NCBI GenBank assembly: GCA_919902505.1
Contig: CAKKRE010000012.1
Span: forward strand, 1 to 64,000
Source: Nitrospiraceae bacterium
Lineage (GTDB): Bacteria > Nitrospirota > Nitrospiria > Nitrospirales > Nitrospiraceae
Direction of reading: 5' to 3'
DNA length: 64,000 nt
Shown piece after piece: positions 26,002 through 35,217 of the stretch. The translations under genes and the position numbers were made by a program. Under the pieces are notes generated by a model, which was not told the DNA's origin, ran no database searches, and was given only the letters and a program-made list of their open reading frames with translations. Numbering within the stretch: the stretch's first letter is position 1; every line of letters begins with the position of its first letter.

Positions 26002-27651
26002 ATGATGGCCACGCAGAGCAATTCGCCTGCCATTCGTCAGAGCATTGCCGTGATCGGGTCCGGGTATTGGGGAAAGAATCTTGTCCGTAACTTCGCCGAG
26101 CTCGGTGCGTTGGCGGCGATTTGCGACACCGATAAGGCCACGCGGGAAGCTCTGGCAGCACAGTATCCCGGCTGCCGTGCGGTGGCCGACTTTGCGGAGG
26201 TGTTGCAGGACGACAGTATTCAGGCTGTCTCGATCGCCACGCCGGCCGAGACCCATGGAACCCTTGTACGGCAAGCGCTGCTGGCGGGTAAGGATGTCCT
26301 GGTCGAGAAGCCATTGTGCCTGATCGAGGACGAAGCCCGATCGCTGGTGGCATTGGCCAAACAGCAGGGCCGTCTGCTCATGGTCGGCCATTTGCTCTGG
26401 TATCACCCGGCGATTCTCAAGCTGAAGGAGTTGATCGACAGCGGGGAATTGGGGCGCATTCAGTACGTGTACTCGAACCGGTTGAATCTGGGAAAGATCC
26501 GTCGTGAAGAGAACATTCTCTGGTCGTTTGCGCCGCACGATGTCTCTGTCATTCTCGGGTTGCTGGGCGAAATGCCGGATGCCGTGTCGGCACAAGGCGG
26601 CAACTATCTCCACCAACAGATTGCGGATATCACGGTGACGATGCTGGCCTTTCCCAGCGGTGTGAAGTCCCATATTTTCGTGTCCTGGCTGCACCCGTTC
26701 AAAGAGCAGAAGTTGATCGTGGTGGGCGATCGCAAGATGGCGGTCTTCGATGACATGGAGAAGAAGGACAAGCTGCTCTTGTACCCGCATTCGATCCAGT
26801 GGAAGGGACAGATCCCCGTCGCGAACCGGGCCGAGGCGCAACCGGTGGAGTTGGACAAGGCCGAACCTCTTCGCGAAGAATGCGCTCATTTTCTCGATTG
26901 TCTGAAGACCCGTCGCCGTCCACGGACGGATGGCGAAGAAGGGGTGAGAGTGCTTTCGGTTTTGCAGCGATGTCAGGAAGCCTTGGAGCGGAAGGAGCCC
27001 AAGCCTGTGCGGACTCCGTCACCGGCCCCGCGCCCCTGGTTTGCGCATGGGTCTGCCTTCATCGACGACGGCGTGGAAATCGGGGAGGGAACCAGTATCT
27101 GGCATGTCTCGCATGTCTTGAAAGGCTCCAAAATCGGTCGGTCCTGCAAGATTGGCCAAAATGTGGTGATCGGTCCGAATGCGGTCGTTGGAAACGGTGT
27201 AAAGGTGCAGAACAACGTGTCGGTCTACGAGGGTGTCACGCTCGAGGATCATGTGTTTTGCGGCCCCTCCATGGTGTTCACGAATGTGTTCAACCCGCGC
27301 AGTGAAATCCCTCGCATGTCTGAGCTGAAACCGACGCTGGTGAAGCGGGGGGCGACGCTCGGCGCCAACTGCACGATCGTGTGCGGTACGACTATCGGAC
27401 GATATGCCTTTGTCGGGGCCGGCGCGGTGGTGACGAAGGACGTCCCGGACTATGCCTGTGTCATGGGATCTCCCGCCAGGGTCTCGGGATGGATGTGCGA
27501 ATGCGGAGCCAAATTGATCTGGCAGGCGGAGACCTCGCGCTGCTCCTGTGGCGCGCACTATGGTAAGTCCACGGCCGGAGTATCGCGCGTGCCGGAGCGT
27601 GCTGCGGTCGAGGAACAGCCGGCGGCGTTGGCATCGGTGCTGGAAGGGTAG
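26002..27651 (+). CDS. Fused Gfo/Idh/MocA dehydrogenase and beta-helix N-acetyltransferase (WbpB-WbpD-like)
   Basis: The 549-aa product joins two enzymes. The N-terminal part has the NAD-binding [12 protein letters not shown] (about 15-26) and EKPLC (about 102-106) of Gfo/Idh/MocA oxidoreductases. From about residue 348 a left-handed beta-helix follows, with the WbpD/WlbB-type stretch [20 protein letters not shown] and [18 protein letters not shown]. The tail (about 499-525) has CECG and CSCG pairs like a small zinc site. In the WbpB-WbpE-WbpD route, UDP-GlcNAcA is oxidised at C3, transaminated and N-acetylated. This fusion would supply steps one and three; the aminotransferase at 34078 fits step two. 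The start ATG follows GGAAAGG. Confidence 0.85.
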   Translation: MMATQSNSPAIRQSIAVIGSGYWGKNLVRNFAELGALAAICDTDKATREALAAQYPGCRAVADFAEVLQDDSIQAVSIATPAETHGTLVRQALLAGKDVLVEKPLCLIEDEARSLVALAKQQGRLLMVGHLLWYHPAILKLKELIDSGELGRIQYVYSNRLNLGKIRREENILWSFAPHDVSVILGLLGEMPDAVSAQGGNYLHQQIADITVTMLAFPSGVKSHIFVSWLHPFKEQKLIVVGDRKMAVFDDMEKKDKLLLYPHSIQWKGQIPVANRAEAQPVELDKAEPLREECAHFLDCLKTRRRPRTDGEEGVRVLSVLQRCQEALERKEPKPVRTPSPAPRPWFAHGSAFIDDGVEIGEGTSIWHVSHVLKGSKIGRSCKIGQNVVIGPNAVVGNGVKVQNNVSVYEGVTLEDHVFCGPSMVFTNVFNPRSEIPRMSELKPTLVKRGATLGANCTIVCGTTIGRYAFVGAGAVVTKDVPDYACVMGSPARVSGWMCECGAKLIWQAETSRCSCGAHYGKSTAGVSRVPERAAVEEQPAALASVLEG

Positions 27652-27654
27652 TCC

Positions 27655-28620
27655 ATGGTCGGCGGTATGGTTCACACGGCGATCCCACAGTCGTCCATCG
27701 AAGCGCAGGCGAGCAGCCGGACGGAATGTCCGCTCTGCGGGAGTACCGAGCTACGCGCGGTGTATCGATTTGCTCAGTTCTCAGTGCTCAAGTGCCGGAG
27801 ATGCTCGGGATCCTGGCGTAGCAACATGTATTCCGCCGGTGACATTGCCGCGATGTATACGGGTGAGGAATATTCACGGAACCCTTATTTCTCCTATGAC
27901 GTCGGGGAATTCAAGGCGCTGGCCAGGGGGCGGTATGCCAACTATGTCAAGGCGCTGTCCGACATCGAGTCGATGGTTGGTGTTGGGAATTTGCTGGACG
28001 TCGGCTGCGGGGCCGGTGCGTTTCTGAATGTGGCCCGGCAGCGGGGATGGGACGTATCCGGGGTGGAACTCTCGCCGAAACTGAGCGACGTCTCGCGCCG
28101 TGCCGTTCGGGCCGAGGTGATCACCGCCTCGTTCGAATCGGTGGAGCTGCCCGCCGCATCCTATGATGTGATTACCATGTGGGACATCATCGAACATGTG
28201 GTCGACCCTGTCCTGTGCATGAAAAAGGTCAGCCGGTTGCTGAAGCCGGGAGGTGTCGCCCTCTTCTGTACTCCGGATGAAGACAGCGTGCTCGCGCGCG
28301 CCGGTCTGTTCCTGTATCGGATCTCCGGGGGACGAGTGTCCTATCCGGCCTTGGCCCTGCATCCCACCTACCATACCTATTTCTTCTCCAGAAGCGGGTT
28401 CACGAGAATGGTTCGAAACAGCGGGATGCAAGCCATGCGCTCTTATTCGCAGGAGGCGTTTTTCGAGCACTCGCAACTGCCAAGTCCTGTCGTCAAGTGG
28501 GGAATCTGGGCGATCGAGAAGGTGAGCGCGCTTGCCGATCGACGGTACGAGCTCGTCTGTCTGGCGCAGAAACCCCATCGCAGTGAGCCTTTTAACCCTC
28601 GGAGCGTGCCATGCTCGTGA
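27655..28620 (+). CDS. Class I SAM-dependent methyltransferase with N-terminal zinc ribbon
   Basis: The 321-aa protein has a CPLCGS...CRRCSGSW cysteine pair set at about 25-50, a zinc-ribbon typical of sugar-modifying methyltransferases. The SAM-binding motif LLDVGCGAGAFLNVARQRGWDVSGVE follows at about 113-138, then DVITMWDIIEHV. It begins 4 bp after the previous stop and overlaps the next gene by 10 bp, so it is part of a tight operon. The acceptor is probably a sugar or lipid-linked glycan; this is inferred from context. Confidence 0.82.
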   Translation: MVGGMVHTAIPQSSIEAQASSRTECPLCGSTELRAVYRFAQFSVLKCRRCSGSWRSNMYSAGDIAAMYTGEEYSRNPYFSYDVGEFKALARGRYANYVKALSDIESMVGVGNLLDVGCGAGAFLNVARQRGWDVSGVELSPKLSDVSRRAVRAEVITASFESVELPAASYDVITMWDIIEHVVDPVLCMKKVSRLLKPGGVALFCTPDEDSVLARAGLFLYRISGGRVSYPALALHPTYHTYFFSRSGFTRMVRNSGMQAMRSYSQEAFFEHSQLPSPVVKWGIWAIEKVSALADRRYELVCLAQKPHRSEPFNPRSVPCS

Positions 28621-29744
28621 CGACTTCTTCTGCCCCTCCCGCGCCGAACGGAGACGCGCGGACTACTGCCGGGAGGGACCCCATTGCCCACCGGCCGGAC
28701 AGCGATCGCCCGCTGGTGTCGATCGTCATTCCGGCATTCAACGAGGGTGCGATGTTGCCCTCGACGCTGGCGAGAGTCTGCCGGTATATGGGTTCCCTCG
28801 AAGCGCAGTATCGATGGGAAGTCGTCGTCGTCAATGACGGCAGCACGGACCATACCGCGCTGGTCGCCGAGGAATTCTCCAAAGGACGACAAGAGATCCG
28901 CGTGGCGCACCACCAGCGGAATCGCGGCCTGGGGCACGCGCTTCGCACCGGCTTCGAGTGCAGTCTCGGCCGATATGTGGTCGTGCTCGATTGCGATCTC
29001 AGTTATGCGCCGGACCATGTCGGACGGTTGCTCGATCGAATTCAACAGACCAAGGCGACGATCGTCGTGGCCTCGCCTTACGCGACCGGCGGGCAGGTCA
29101 GCGACGTGCCCTGGCTCCGGCGCACCATGAGTCGGTGGGCCAACCGGTTTCTGGCCGGTTTCGCCCGCTGCAACTTGTCTACCCTGACCGGCATGGTGCG
29201 GGTGTATGACGGCCCGTTCATCCGGGCGGTCAGCCTGAGGGCTCGCGGACAGGAAATCAGCCCCGAGATCATCTACAAGGGCATGTTGCTTCGGGCGCAG
29301 ATCGAGGAGATTCCCGCGCATCTCGACTGGAGGCTTCAGCACGAAGCGGGCAAGGGGCGGAACTCCAGCATGAAAATGCTGCCGCATGTGTTGTCCACGA
29401 TCGTATCCGGATTCATCTTCCGCCCGTTTATGTTTTTTCTGCTCCCCGGCCTGCTACTCGCGTTGCTGGCCGCCTATGCCGATGTCTGGATGCTGATCCA
29501 TTTCTACGATGCCTACCAGCCGCTGGCTCAACACGATTGGATTCTGACGCGCGCGTCGCTGGCTGTCGCGCAGGCGTATCAAGCCTATCCCCACACCTTC
29601 ATCATCGGAGGATTATCATCGATGCTGAGCATTCAATTGATCAGCCTTGGTCTGTTGTCCATGCAGAGCAAACGCTATTTCGAAGAAATGTTCCATCTGG
29701 TCAGTTCCATGTATCGGCATACACGCGACCACGAACGCGCGTGA
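28611..29744 (+). CDS. Family 2 glycosyltransferase, polyprenyl-phosphate sugar synthase-like
   Basis: This 377-aa protein has the GT2 core VSIVIPAFNEGAMLPSTLARV with VVNDGSTDHT and the DxD equivalent VVLDCDLSYAPDH. Two hydrophobic segments at about 270-290 and 325-350 anchor it in the membrane. This layout is typical of DPM1/ArnC-like enzymes that load a sugar onto a polyprenyl phosphate, which would supply donors to the GT39-like protein at 16106. That link is inferred. Confidence 0.8.
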   Translation: MLVTTSSAPPAPNGDARTTAGRDPIAHRPDSDRPLVSIVIPAFNEGAMLPSTLARVCRYMGSLEAQYRWEVVVVNDGSTDHTALVAEEFSKGRQEIRVAHHQRNRGLGHALRTGFECSLGRYVVVLDCDLSYAPDHVGRLLDRIQQTKATIVVASPYATGGQVSDVPWLRRTMSRWANRFLAGFARCNLSTLTGMVRVYDGPFIRAVSLRARGQEISPEIIYKGMLLRAQIEEIPAHLDWRLQHEAGKGRNSSMKMLPHVLSTIVSGFIFRPFMFFLLPGLLLALLAAYADVWMLIHFYDAYQPLAQHDWILTRASLAVAQAYQAYPHTFIIGGLSSMLSIQLISLGLLSMQSKRYFEEMFHLVSSMYRHTRDHERA

Positions 29745-29841
29745 CCGGCAGCGCAAACGACCCACGTCTCGGAGGCCGCCCAATCCGACGTGCGGTGCAG
29801 ACAGTCCACATCGGGCATGACCAAGAAAGAGCGGAGCGCGC

Positions 29842-30891
29842 ATGTCACTATCCGTGGTCTCATCCAAATATATTCTGGTAACGGGCGTGGCGGGATTTCT
29901 GGGTTCGCATTTGCTGGACCGCTTGTTGGCGGTCGGCCATCGGGTCATCGGCATGGACGATCTGTCGAAGGGATCGTTGAGCAACATTGCGGGGCATATC
30001 GGCAATCCCGCCTTTCGGTTTCTCGAACGCGACGCGACCGATCCTGCCGCATTCAGCGATTTGAGCGAAGACGCCGGCTGTCTCGTCCACCTGGCCTCCC
30101 ATAAGATCCCCCGGTACGGCAATGCATTGGCGACTCTGCAGGTGAATACCAGAAGTTGTGAAAACGCGTTGGAGTTTGCGCGGAAGGTCGGATGTAAGTC
30201 CGTTCTGGCCTCGACCTCCGATGTGTATGGACGAAATCCCAAGCTGCCATTCGCTGAAGACGATGACTCTGTCTTCGGTTCTTCAAAGGTCGCCCGTTGG
30301 GGTTACGCCGTGTCCAAACTGTTTACCGAACACTTGGCTTTTGCCTATCAAGAGGCATATGGGATCCCGGTTTCCCTCCTGAGATTTTTCGGATCCTATG
30401 GACCGCGAAACCATGTGAGTTGGTGGGGAGGCCCACAGGCGGTGTTTATCGATGCCATCTTGAACGATCATGACATTTCCATTCACGGTGACGGCCTCCA
30501 GACGCGGAGCTTCACCTATGTTGCCGACACCATCGATGGAATCTATGCTGCGATGACGACCCCCGAGGCGAATGGGGAAATTTTGAATGTGGGATCCACC
30601 CATGAGATCACCATTCTCGATCTGGCCCGCACCATTCACCGCCTGGCCAGGACGCCATGGCCGCTCAAATGTACCTTTGTGTCCTACGAAAGCTTTACCG
30701 GTGGAAAGTATGAAGATGTTCGAAGACGAGTGCCCGACATTGAGCGGTCACAGCGGATCCTGGGTATCAAGGCCCGGGTCGGCCTGGAAGAGGGACTGTT
30801 GCAGACGATTTGTTGGCAGCGCTCGCTTGTGAGTTCGGCTGCCGTGGTCAGTGAGTCGCCCCGCTTGCAGGAGACGGCTGTCAGGCTGTGA
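29842..30891 (+). CDS. NAD-dependent sugar-nucleotide epimerase/dehydratase
   Basis: The 349-aa extended SDR protein has the Rossmann motif VTGVAGFLGSHLLDRLL (about 12-28) and the catalytic pair in WGYAVSKLFTEH (YxxxK, about 153-164), with a STSDVYG segment supplying the Ser/Thr. It should epimerise or dehydrate an NDP-sugar. The exact product cannot be read. It is followed by an FAD protein 34 bp downstream. Confidence 0.82.
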   Translation: MSLSVVSSKYILVTGVAGFLGSHLLDRLLAVGHRVIGMDDLSKGSLSNIAGHIGNPAFRFLERDATDPAAFSDLSEDAGCLVHLASHKIPRYGNALATLQVNTRSCENALEFARKVGCKSVLASTSDVYGRNPKLPFAEDDDSVFGSSKVARWGYAVSKLFTEHLAFAYQEAYGIPVSLLRFFGSYGPRNHVSWWGGPQAVFIDAILNDHDISIHGDGLQTRSFTYVADTIDGIYAAMTTPEANGEILNVGSTHEITILDLARTIHRLARTPWPLKCTFVSYESFTGGKYEDVRRRVPDIERSQRILGIKARVGLEEGLLQTICWQRSLVSSAAVVSESPRLQETAVRL

Positions 30892-30925
30892 GCCGGTTCA
30901 CAGCGGGATAGGAAGAGGTGTGCCG

Positions 30926-32278
30926 TTGCGTGTCGGAATTGTCGGAGCCGGAATCATGGGGCTGTCGCTGGCCCAGCGCCTATCGGCTCAAGGTGCGCGG
31001 GTGACCGTCTTCGAACGCGAAAGCCAGGCAGGCGGGTTGACGACCTATCATGATTACGAACACTTCTGGTGGGATCGTTTCTATCACGTCATTCTCTCTT
31101 CCGATACCCACCTGATTCAGTATCTGCAGGAGATCGGTCTGGGAGATCGGCTTCGATGGAGCGCGGCCCGGGCCGGCCTCTATGCGAAGGGGCGGTTCTA
31201 TCCGGTCAGCACCACGCTGGATTTATTGCGGTTTCCCCTGGTGGGGATCATTGGCAAGCTGCGACTGGCGCGGACGATTGTGGCCTGCAATCGAATCCGC
31301 GACTGGCGTGAGTTGGAGACGGTATCGGTGGAAGAGTGGCTGCTGCGCATGTGCGGGCAGCGCACCTATGAGGCGTTTTGGAAACCGCTGCTGCTGGCCA
31401 GGCTGGGCGCCCACTACAAACGAGTGTCGGCGGTGTTTATCTGGTCGTACATCACCCGCCTGTTTTCCACGCGCGATACGACCGCCCAACGGAATCAATT
31501 GGGGTATGTGGCCGGCGGGTATCGCACGGTGATCGAGCGGCTCGAATCCCTGGTGCAGGCGGCGGGCGGGACGATCAGGCTGAACACCCCCGTCCAGGCC
31601 ATCGAGTCCGATGCTCATGCCGGCATCACCATCAAGACGAACGGGTGTCGCGAGCATTACGACAAGGTGATTTGGACAAGCCCGATCGATGGGGGCAGTC
31701 CGTTGGCGACGCAGGGACTGGTGTCGGTAGGAGCCTCGTCCGGACCTGTCGAGTATCTGGGTGTGATTTGTCCGGTGTTGGTGACGCGACGACCGCTGCT
31801 GCCGTACTACACCCTGAATCTGGCCGATTCGGATGTGCCCTTTACCGGTGTCATCGGCATGAGCAGCATCGTGTCGACGGAAGAAACCGCGGGATATTAT
31901 CTCACGTACTTTCCGAAGTATGTGCCGTCCGGTGATCCGGAGTTCCAACTCCCTGACGAGACGATCACACAGCGGTTCTTTCAGGGCGCGCGCAGGCTGT
32001 TTCCGGATCTCCACGACTCGGATATTGTCGGCCTCCATCTCAACAAGGCTGCGAAGGTTCAACCCCTGCAAGTGCTGGACTATTCGAAGCGCGTGCCCCG
32101 TGTCACGACACGGCATCAGGACTTCTTCGTCCTCAATACCTCGCAATTCGTGAACTCGACGCTGAACAACAACGCTGTCATTCGAGCCGTGAATGAGTTC
32201 GTCAGACAACATCGTCTGAGCTTCGAACCGGCCGGGGATCGATTCGCCTCCGCTCTCCCCGCCGTGTCCCGTCCATAG
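30926..32278 (+). CDS. FAD-dependent oxidoreductase (amine-oxidase/protoporphyrinogen-oxidase-like fold)
   Basis: I choose the TTG at 30926, giving MRVGIVGAGIMGLSLAQRLSAQG, because GGAAGAGG lies 7 nt upstream and the FAD-binding GxGxxG then sits at residues 7-12 as usual. The 450-aa protein continues with FERESQAGGLTTY and a C-terminal FAD segment near VTTRHQDFFVLNTSQF. Relatives are common in polysaccharide clusters and resemble UDP-galactopyranose mutase or desaturases in fold. The substrate is unknown. It sits between a sugar epimerase and a methyltransferase. Confidence 0.78.
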   Translation: MRVGIVGAGIMGLSLAQRLSAQGARVTVFERESQAGGLTTYHDYEHFWWDRFYHVILSSDTHLIQYLQEIGLGDRLRWSAARAGLYAKGRFYPVSTTLDLLRFPLVGIIGKLRLARTIVACNRIRDWRELETVSVEEWLLRMCGQRTYEAFWKPLLLARLGAHYKRVSAVFIWSYITRLFSTRDTTAQRNQLGYVAGGYRTVIERLESLVQAAGGTIRLNTPVQAIESDAHAGITIKTNGCREHYDKVIWTSPIDGGSPLATQGLVSVGASSGPVEYLGVICPVLVTRRPLLPYYTLNLADSDVPFTGVIGMSSIVSTEETAGYYLTYFPKYVPSGDPEFQLPDETITQRFFQGARRLFPDLHDSDIVGLHLNKAAKVQPLQVLDYSKRVPRVTTRHQDFFVLNTSQFVNSTLNNNAVIRAVNEFVRQHRLSFEPAGDRFASALPAVSRP

Positions 32279-32288
32279 ATTGGATCAC

Positions 32289-32987
32289 ATGAGCATGACT
32301 ACCCCTGGTCTGGTTCCGACGCTCCTGCCGCAGAGTGCGCTGGTCAAGACCAGCGACGTCGATAAAGCGGAGTGGAATTTCCATCCGCTGCTCGGCCTGA
32401 TCCAGCGCCTCCGGTTCAAATTGATTCTTTCGCTGCTGCCGAACCGACGAATCGGACGGTTGCTTGAAATCGGGTACGGAAGCGGAGTGTTTTTGCCTGA
32501 GTTGGCCAAGCGCTGCGACGAGCTTTACGGGATCGATACACACCAAGCGGCCGCGTCCGTGTCGCGCAATCTGAGCCGTCATCGTGTCGCTGCGAAGTTA
32601 TCGTGCGGAAGCGCCGTGGCATTGCCCTTCGAAGATCGGTCATTCGATTGCGTGGTGGCGGTCAGCTGCCTGGAATATGTGGATCCCTTCGAGCAGGCCG
32701 CGGCGGAGATCACGCGGGTGTTGAAGCCGGACGGTGTCCTGGTGTTCGTCACGCCGGGGAACTCTCCCATTCTCGATCTGGGGCACTATCTGTTGACCGG
32801 CTGCCGGGCGCAGGAGCATTACGGCCGACGGCGAGATGCCCTCGTGCCGACACTCTTGAACGCCTTGACGGTGCAGAGTGACATCACCGCTCCGAGAATC
32901 GGCAGCAGCCTTTTCACGCTGTATCGGGCGATGCGTGTGAGTCCTCGCGAACTGCCGTCGCCTTCTGCCGGTGTCCGCCATGCTTGA
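32289..32987 (+). CDS. Class I SAM-dependent methyltransferase
   Basis: The 232-aa protein has RLLEIGYGSGVFLPELAKRCDELYGID as SAM-binding motif I (about 57-83) and an acidic post-motif in FDCVVAVSCLEYVDPFEQA. No membrane segment is evident. It overlaps the next gene by 8 bp. It probably methylates a sugar residue or a lipid-linked intermediate; the target is unknown. The ATG at 32289 is preferred over the TTG at 32280. Confidence 0.8.
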   Translation: MSMTTPGLVPTLLPQSALVKTSDVDKAEWNFHPLLGLIQRLRFKLILSLLPNRRIGRLLEIGYGSGVFLPELAKRCDELYGIDTHQAAASVSRNLSRHRVAAKLSCGSAVALPFEDRSFDCVVAVSCLEYVDPFEQAAAEITRVLKPDGVLVFVTPGNSPILDLGHYLLTGCRAQEHYGRRRDALVPTLLNALTVQSDITAPRIGSSLFTLYRAMRVSPRELPSPSAGVRHA

Positions 32988-33981
32988 GTTGCCTTCCGTG
33001 CGCAATAGAAAGGGAGAGATGGCGAAGCCGATCGCGAGTCTGTCGTGCGACCTGGACGATAAGTGGGCCTACATGAAAACGCACGGCAATCCGGCGTGGC
33101 AGACGCTGCCGTCTTACCACGATGTGGTGGTGCCACGCATTCTGTCCTGCCTGGACCGGCATCACCTCAAGGCGACATTTTTTCTCGTAGGTCAGGACGC
33201 CGCGCTCCCGAGGAATCAGGAGCAGTTCAGGGCGATCTCCGCAGCGGGACATGAAATCGGGAACCACTCGTTCCATCACGATCCCTGGCTGCACCGGTAT
33301 GCCGAAGACGACATGGTCCGTGAACTGGCGATGGCCGAAGAGCACATCGAGCGGGCTACGGGGCAACGACCGATCGGATTCCGGGGGCCCGGCTACAGCC
33401 TGTCGGAGACCACGGTCATCGAATTGGCCAGGCGGGGGTATCTCTACGATGCCTCCACGCTGCCCACGTTCATTGGTCCGCTGGCCCGCGCGTATTTCTT
33501 TATGTCCAGCGCATTCACCCGGGAAGAGGCCGACTGCCGGAGCACGATCTTCGGCGGGCTGCGTGACGGATTCAGGCGGATTCAACCCTATCGGTGGGAT
33601 GTGGGCGGGCAGGGCCTTATTGAAATCCCCGTGACGACCATGCCCTTTCTACGGGTTCCCATTCATTTCAGCTATGTGCTGTATCTGAGCCTCTATTCTC
33701 CGGCGCTGGCCGAACGATATTTTCGCACGTCTCTGCAGCTCTGTCGGCTCGCGGGTGTCGAACCATCCCTGTTGCTCCACCCGTTGGATTTTTTAGGCAG
33801 TCACGAATCGGCGGGCGTCGAGTTTTTCCCCGGCATGAAACTGCCGCTGGAGCAGAAACTGGAGCGGATCGATGCGCTCGTGGCCAGCCTGAGTGACGCA
33901 TTCCGGGTCGTGCCGATGCGGGACCATGCCATGGCCGTCGCTCAGAATGTGACCCTGCCTCTGCTGAGTGTGGCGATGTGA
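32980..33981 (+). CDS. Polysaccharide deacetylase (NodB homology domain)
   Basis: This protein of about 333 aa has CDLDDKW (about 23-29) as the first metal motif and GHEIGNHSFHHDPW (about 88-101) as the second, then FRGPGYS as motif three. It matches cytoplasmic-type polysaccharide deacetylases of exosortase/EPS clusters. No signal peptide is visible. The start is ambiguous between ATG 32980 and ATG 33019, which follows AAAGGGAG. It should remove N- or O-acetyl groups from the growing glycan. Confidence 0.83.
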   Translation: MLELPSVRNRKGEMAKPIASLSCDLDDKWAYMKTHGNPAWQTLPSYHDVVVPRILSCLDRHHLKATFFLVGQDAALPRNQEQFRAISAAGHEIGNHSFHHDPWLHRYAEDDMVRELAMAEEHIERATGQRPIGFRGPGYSLSETTVIELARRGYLYDASTLPTFIGPLARAYFFMSSAFTREEADCRSTIFGGLRDGFRRIQPYRWDVGGQGLIEIPVTTMPFLRVPIHFSYVLYLSLYSPALAERYFRTSLQLCRLAGVEPSLLLHPLDFLGSHESAGVEFFPGMKLPLEQKLERIDALVASLSDAFRVVPMRDHAMAVAQNVTLPLLSVAM

Positions 33982-34077
33982 CGATTCTGCCTGTGCGGTG
34001 CATCGTGCGGACGTGATTGCCTGAGGTGAGTCCTGTTGTCCGGTCGGGGAAGTTCCCCCAATCTAAGGAGTTGTTGT

Positions 34078-35217
34078 ATGAACGTGCCATTGCTCGATCT
34101 CAAAGCCCAACATGAACCCATCCGGAAGGACCTGCTTGCCGCCATGGAACGGGTGCTTGATCAGAACAACTTCATCCTGGGCCGTGAGGTGAGCGAACTG
34201 GAGGAGCAGGTAGCCGCCTATTCCGGAACCCGATACGCCGTCGGCGTCTCGTCCGGTACCGATGCGCTGTTGGCCGCATTGATGGCGTTGGACCTGAAGC
34301 CGGGGGATGAAGTCATCACCACGCCGCTCTCATTTTTTGCGACCGTGGGGGCGATTGTCCGCCTCGGGGCCGTACCGGTCTTCGTTGATATCGATCCAGT
34401 GACCTATAACCTCGATTCCAGCCGGATTGAGGCGGCGGTCACGCCTCGTACTCGCGCCATCATTCCGGTCCATTTATACGGGCAATGCGCGGACATGACA
34501 CCGATTCTACAAGTGGCTGCGGCGCACAATCTGGCCGTGGTGGAAGATGCGGCTCAGGCCATCGGCGCGGAGTATGGCGACGGACGCAGGGCGGGGAGCA
34601 TGGGGACGATGGGGTGTTTTTCGTTTTTTCCCAGCAAAAATCTCGGTGGCCTCGGCGACGGCGGCATGATCGTGACCAATGATGCGCCACTGGCCGAGCG
34701 CCTGCGAGTGCTTCGCGTGCAGGGCGGCAAGCCGAAATACTACCATCGTGTACTGGGGGGAAATTTCCGGCTCGACACGATTCAGGCCGCGGTATTGAAC
34801 GTCAAGTTGCCCTATCTGGATCGCTGGACGGCTCTACGCCAGCAACATGCCGATCTGTACGAATCGTTGTTTCGAAGCCTGAATGTCGAATCGGAATTCG
34901 GCGTACGCCTTCCGCAGGCTGTCTACAAACAGAATGGGGTGCGGCATTACCATATTTATAACCAGTTTGTGATCGGCGTTCCGAAACGCGAGGCGCTGCG
35001 CGAGTATCTCAAGGCTAAAGGCATCGGGACGGAAATCTACTATCCGGTTCCGCTCCATCGGCAGGAATGTCTCCAGAGTTTGGGGTACAAAGAAGGAGCC
35101 TATCCAGAGGCCGAGCGGGCCTGTCGCGATTTGGTCGCGCTTCCGATCTACCCTGAGCTGAACGAAGATCAGCAACACTATGTGGCGCAAACCGTTCGCG
35201 AGGGTCTGGCTCAATGA
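34078..35217 (+). CDS. DegT/DnrJ/EryC1 sugar aminotransferase (WbpE-like)
   Basis: The 379-aa PLP enzyme starts MNVPLLDLKAQHEPIRKDLLAAM after a clear TAAGGAG. The PLP lysine is K187 in CFSFFPSKNLGGLGDGGM; VVEDAAQAIGA (154-164) holds the cofactor-contacting Asp. This start and lysine context are typical of WbpE/WlbC enzymes, which transaminate 3-oxo-UDP-GlcNAcA made by WbpB. The matching WbpB-WbpD fusion is at 26002 and the 2-epimerase follows with a 4-bp overlap. Specificity is inferred from that trio. Confidence 0.86.
   Translation: MNVPLLDLKAQHEPIRKDLLAAMERVLDQNNFILGREVSELEEQVAAYSGTRYAVGVSSGTDALLAALMALDLKPGDEVITTPLSFFATVGAIVRLGAVPVFVDIDPVTYNLDSSRIEAAVTPRTRAIIPVHLYGQCADMTPILQVAAAHNLAVVEDAAQAIGAEYGDGRRAGSMGTMGCFSFFPSKNLGGLGDGGMIVTNDAPLAERLRVLRVQGGKPKYYHRVLGGNFRLDTIQAAVLNVKLPYLDRWTALRQQHADLYESLFRSLNVESEFGVRLPQAVYKQNGVRHYHIYNQFVIGVPKREALREYLKAKGIGTEIYYPVPLHRQECLQSLGYKEGAYPEAERACRDLVALPIYPELNEDQQHYVAQTVREGLAQ

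Noticed and set aside
25788-26033. 81-aa minus-strand open frame before the WbpB-WbpD-like fusion
   Set aside because: Arg-rich shadow-type translation overlapping the start of a clear + strand gene; no start signal.
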